Positions 56,214 to 61,546 of a DNA stretch of 61,546 nucleotides are shown here, one piece after another. Origin of the DNA: Kiritimatiellia bacterium (lineage in GTDB: Bacteria > Verrucomicrobiota > Kiritimatiellia > RFP12 > UBA1067). The stretch spans positions 1 through 61,546 of the forward strand of contig JAFPUH010000050.1 in NCBI GenBank assembly GCA_017395505.1, read 5' to 3'. A program made the position numbers and the translations under genes. Under the pieces are notes generated by a model. That model did not search any database. It was not told the DNA's origin and was given only the letters and a program-made list of their open reading frames with translations. How positions within the stretch are numbered: the first letter of the stretch is position 1; every line of letters begins with the position of its first letter.

Positions 56214-57479
56214 TCACTCCGCCAGCCCGCTGAAGTCCAGCGTCGCGAAATAGTCGTCGAGCGTTTCGGCTCGGCGTATCTGCCTTATGTTGCCGTCTGG
56301 CTCGAGCAGCAGCTCGGCGCTGCGCAGCTTGCCGTTGTACTGAAAGCCCATCGCATGGCCGTGTGCACCAGCGTCGCATATGACGACCAGATCTCCGATC
56401 GCGAGCACGGGCAGCATCCGCTGTATGGCGAACTTGTCGTTGTTCTCGCAAAGCGAACCGGTGACGTCGTATATGCTCGTCTCGCCCGACTCCTCCTTGC
56501 CAGGAACCACGATCTCGTGGTATGCCCCGTAAAGCGCAGGACGCATCAGGTTCGACATGCACGCGTCAAGCCCGGCGTAGAGCCTGTAGGTGTTCTTCAG
56601 GTGTATGACGCGCGAGACGAGGTATCCGTAAGGACCCGTAATGCAGCGACCGCACTCCATGAAAAGCTTTATCGGCTTGAGCCCGGCCGCAACAACCGTC
56701 TCCTTGTATGCCTTTTCGATGCCGTCGCCAACGATCTCGAGATCCATAGCCTTCTGGTCGGGACGATACGGAATGCCGATTCCGCCGCCGATGTTGACGA
56801 ACTCGAAATCGATGCCCAGCTCGGCCGAAATCGCCGCCGCGAGCTCGAACAGCATCTTGGCCGTGTCGATTATGTAGTTGGGGTCCAGCTCGTTCGACGC
56901 GACCATCGTATGCAGTCCGAAGCGCTTGACTCCAGCCGCCTTCATCCTCGCATAGCACTCGAAGAGCTGAAGCCTGGTCATGCCGTACTTCGCCTCCTCC
57001 GGCTTGCCGATGATCGCGTTGCCGCCCTTGAGCGGACCCGGATTGTAGCGGCAGCAGAACACGCGGCTCTCGAAGTCGGCCGGCTGCGGGATCGCCTTGA
57101 GCACGCATTCCCAGTGGGTTATGTCGTCGAGGTTGATTATCGCCCCAAGCTCCCACGCGCGGCGAAACTCCTCAGCAGGCGTGTCGTTCGAGGTGAACAT
57201 TATCGACTCGCCGACGTTGCCCACCTTCTCAGCCAGCTCCAGCTCGGCCATCGACGAGCAGTCGCTGCCGAAGTCGAACTCCTTCAGAAGCTTCATCAGA
57301 TACGGATTCGGCGCCGCCTTGACCGCGAAGTACTCGCGAAAGCCCTTGTTCCACGAAAACGCCTTCTTCAGGCGCTTCGCGTTGTCGCGGATCGCCTTGG
57401 CGTCGTAGATGTGGAAAGGTGTCGGCCACTTGGCCGCAATCTCCTCGAGCTTCGCCTTGTCGAACGGAAGTTTTCTCAT
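56214..57479 (-). CDS. lysA: Diaminopimelate decarboxylase-like PLP enzyme
   Basis: A 421-residue alanine-racemase-fold decarboxylase. PLP lysine is K54 (YFAVKAAPNP), the glycine-rich phosphate loop is FVNIGGGIGIPY, and the cross-subunit Cys region is YAGLDACMSNLMRPALY. The usual EPGR motif reads ECGRCITGPYG. It probably makes lysine from meso-diaminopimelate, completing the DapL route. Related carboxynorspermidine decarboxylases cannot be excluded. ATG 57479 has GGAGGG 6 nt upstream. Confidence 0.9.
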   Translation of the reverse strand: MRKLPFDKAKLEEIAAKWPTPFHIYDAKAIRDNAKRLKKAFSWNKGFREYFAVKAAPNPYLMKLLKEFDFGSDCSSMAELELAEKVGNVGESIMFTSNDTPAEEFRRAWELGAIINLDDITHWECVLKAIPQPADFESRVFCCRYNPGPLKGGNAIIGKPEEAKYGMTRLQLFECYARMKAAGVKRFGLHTMVASNELDPNYIIDTAKMLFELAAAISAELGIDFEFVNIGGGIGIPYRPDQKAMDLEIVGDGIEKAYKETVVAAGLKPIKLFMECGRCITGPYGYLVSRVIHLKNTYRLYAGLDACMSNLMRPALYGAYHEIVVPGKEESGETSIYDVTGSLCENNDKFAIQRMLPVLAIGDLVVICDAGAHGHAMGFQYNGKLRSAELLLEPDGNIRQIRRAETLDDYFATLDFSGLAE

Positions 57480-57511
57480 CTTGATCCCTCCTTGGGGGGC
57501 GCTGTACCCAA

Positions 57512-60613
<3,102 letters not shown>

Positions 60614-60652
60614 TCCTATTTCAACTCCATCCTGCTTGCAAATTGATGTGGT

Positions 60653-60661
60653 ATTATATCA
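60653..60661 (-). promoter_or_regulatory. Extended -10 of ileS
   Basis: Minus-strand TGATATAAT ends 39 nt before the ileS ATG; the leader has a GGATGGAG Shine-Dalgarno. The leader is too short for a T-box. Confidence 0.6.
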
Positions 60662-61096
60662 TATTCCCCGCCCTTGCTTCAACTATGCACACCCCTCTGC
60701 CACCAAAGACAGCGCATCCGCAAGATTTTGCCCCGTGGAAGCTGCCGTCGCGTGGATCGCATTTATGATAGTCGGCATGCCCTTCGCATCAAAGCGGGCA
60801 ATGCGTGTGGATGAACCATAGACCCTAGTAACCATCAGCATCAATCTCAAAGCGAACGGTCGAGCAGCCCCATTGCGACAGGAGCGGCAAGTACTATGTC
60901 GCCGCCTGTGGCTAGTAGCCGCACCTTGAGTGGTTCGCGACCCATAGGGCAGCGAACAGACCGAGCTATGCGAGGCCGAGGCAAGCGGGAAACGCCTAGC
61001 TCTGAGCTTCGCAAGGCGAGGCTTCACCGAGAGCAAAGACTTAAGGAGTTTGCTCATTCGCAAAACTTGCACTCAAGCGCCAACTGTGAGGAATAC
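60662..61096. other. 435-bp stretch without a recognised gene
   Basis: This lies between the ileS promoter and the terminator of the 16S-tRNA unit. A minus-strand frame (60683..61072, 129 codons) has a plausible-looking C-terminal 50 residues but an Arg/Ser-rich start and no Shine-Dalgarno. The middle (about 60930-61030) is rich in short GCGAGGC-type repeats able to pair. I see no tRNA, tmRNA or RNase P signature. It may hold a gene relic or a structured RNA. Confidence 0.3.
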
Positions 61097-61120
61097 AAAA
61101 AAACCTCCGCTTGGCGGAGG
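61097..61120 (-). terminator. Rho-independent terminator of the 16S-tRNA unit
   Basis: CCTCCGC-CAA-GCGGAGG, a perfect 7-bp stem with a 3-nt loop, followed by seven T on the minus strand. It begins 1 bp beyond the CCA end of tRNA-Tyr. Confidence 0.9.
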
Positions 61121-61121
61121 A

Positions 61122-61207
61122 TGGTGGTGGGGCAAGGATTCGAACCTTGGAAGGCGTTAGCCAGCAGATTTACAGTCTGCCCTCGTTGACCGCTTGAGTA
61201 TCCCACC
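61122..61207 (-). tRNA. tRNA-Tyr (GTA)
   Basis: An 86-nt class II tRNA with a long variable arm, anticodon stem GCAGA/TCTGC and anticodon GTA, TTCGAAT T-loop and encoded CCA. The acceptor stem has an apparent A7-C66 mismatch. It is last in the rRNA unit. Confidence 0.95.
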
Positions 61208-61229
61208 GAAGAGTGCTGAGTTTGAGATT

Positions 61230-61305
61230 TGGTGGAGGTAGTCGGATTCGAACCGGCGACATTCTGCTTGCAAAGCAGACACTCTACCAACTGAGTTATA
61301 CCCCC
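61230..61305 (-). tRNA. tRNA-Ala (TGC)
   Basis: A 76-nt cloverleaf with anticodon TGC in loop TTTGCAA, the alanine-specific G3:U70 pair and encoded CCA. It is a typical 16S-23S spacer tRNA. Confidence 0.96.
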
Positions 61306-61306
61306 A

Positions 61307-61383
61307 TGGTGGGCCTGACAAGAATCGAACTTGTGACCTCGTCCTTATCAGGGACGCGCTCTAACCAACTGAGCTACAAGCCC
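61307..61383 (-). tRNA. tRNA-Ile (GAT)
   Basis: A 77-nt cloverleaf with anticodon GAT in loop CTGATAA and encoded CCA. Only 1 nt separates it from tRNA-Ala. It is the usual first spacer tRNA after 16S. Confidence 0.96.
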
Positions 61384-61515
61384 ATCTCTCAAAATCCGGA
61401 AGGGACACGGAACATTGACGTTTGCGGAGGGTTCCTGATCAGTAGTCCGCCCCTTTCGGGACGGTTTCACCATTTCCTCTCTGCCGCCTTACGGCGCAGG
61501 AGGATTCTCCTTAGA
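61384..61515 (-). other. 16S-to-tRNA spacer
   Basis: A transcribed spacer of about 130 bp with two clear hairpins (GCGCC..GGCGGC type near 61488-61502 and CCGTCCC-GAAA-GGGGCGG near 61451-61468). They are plausible processing stems for the 16S 3' side. No gene. Confidence 0.5.
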
Positions 61516-61546
61516 AAGGAGGTGATCCAACCGCTGGTTCACCAAC
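61516..61546 (-). rRNA. rrs: 16S ribosomal RNA, 3' end (partial)
   Basis: The minus strand reads GTGAACCAGCGGTTGG then ATCACCTCCTTT, the universal 16S helix 45 and anti-Shine-Dalgarno tail. The gene runs off the right edge of the window. The CCTCC tail agrees with the GGAGG sites used by genes here. Confidence 0.93.

Noticed and set aside
60614..60652. T-box or other riboswitch before ileS (and before lysS)
   Set aside because: The leaders are about 30 nt or absent, far too short.
60683..61072. 129-codon minus-strand ORF between tRNA-Tyr and ileS
   Set aside because: The N-terminal half is Arg/Ser-rich with no Shine-Dalgarno and no family is recognised; kept only as an unexplained stretch.
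60662..61096. Possible tmRNA, 6S or RNase P RNA
   Set aside because: No tRNA-like ends, tag ORF or conserved RNase P core words were seen.

Overview
The window is a dense, GC-rich bacterial chromosome segment in which every recognisable gene, all four tRNAs and the 16S rRNA end lie on the minus strand. The only plus-strand candidate is a 39-residue Cys-rich ORF at 289..408. The gene set is Gram-negative (LpxB, LpxI, an O-antigen ligase, SecG). It also has DapL-type lysine synthesis, a GldA/GldFG/DUF4340 transporter, a Ser/Thr kinase, a passenger-like beta-strand secreted protein, an animal-type UDP-glucose dehydrogenase and a eukaryote-type IleS. This mix points to the PVC superphylum, most likely Verrucomicrobiota/Kiritimatiellae. 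That placement is inference from gene content; no marker search was possible.

Layout, read right to left (direction of transcription): (a) 61546-61097: 3' end of 16S rRNA, tRNA-Ile(GAU), tRNA-Ala(UGC), tRNA-Tyr(GUA), then a strong terminator and no 23S/5S. (b) 60613-54789: ileS, lysA, phosphohexomutase. (c) 54775-52681: NifU/BFD Fe-S scaffold and DUF1846. (d) 52591-47233: rpoD, a membrane-anchored RRM protein, DJ-1/PfpI, and a solute-binding-protein/permease fusion. (e) 47155-45550: rpsT, pgk, ending in a terminator that also contains the promoter of tRNA-Ala(GGC), which is followed by an orphan HATPase and ruvC (45491-44371). (f) 44304-40782: secG, an NAD-epimerase and a beta-strand secreted protein. 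(g) 40732-35980: lysS, M20 peptidase, lpxI, lpxB. (h) lepA. (i) 34136-30337: fmt, pyrC, purine nucleoside phosphorylase, xerD. (j) hisG and a 29-residue mS38/bS22-like ribosomal protein. (k) 29213-22896: ispG, O-antigen ligase, dapL, oligopeptide-binding protein, methyltransferase. (l) purB and a GNAT. (m) thrH, ugd, folK. (n) 18559-955: about 14 tightly overlapping genes from guaB to an ABC-F protein (guaB, lepB, kinase, ilvA, gldA, gldFG, DUF4340, nfo, panC, fkp, aroQ, fmdB, tadA, ABC-F). (o) 853-396: an abrupt junction between the N-terminal half of a sigma factor and the C-terminus of rsmE.

The transcription signals are unusually readable. About a dozen units start with an extended -10 of the form TGn-TATAAT, mostly TGGTATAAT, usually without a clear -35. 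They fall into two groups. In one the -10 ends only 7-13 nt before the start codon and there is no room for a Shine-Dalgarno, so the mRNA should be leaderless or nearly so (fmt, lysS, thrH, purB, ispG, lepA). In the other the gap is about 27-52 nt, generally with a Shine-Dalgarno (secG, hisG, nifU, sigma, guaB, ileS, rpoD). Several -10 elements overlap the stop codon or last codons of the upstream gene.

I see no CRISPR array, prophage, insertion sequence or defence island. The items most worth following up are the sigma/rsmE junction with its neighbouring Cys-rich ORF, the leaderless promoter class, the membrane-anchored RRM protein, the terminator-promoter overlap before tRNA-Ala, the unlinked 16S operon and the transporter fusion.
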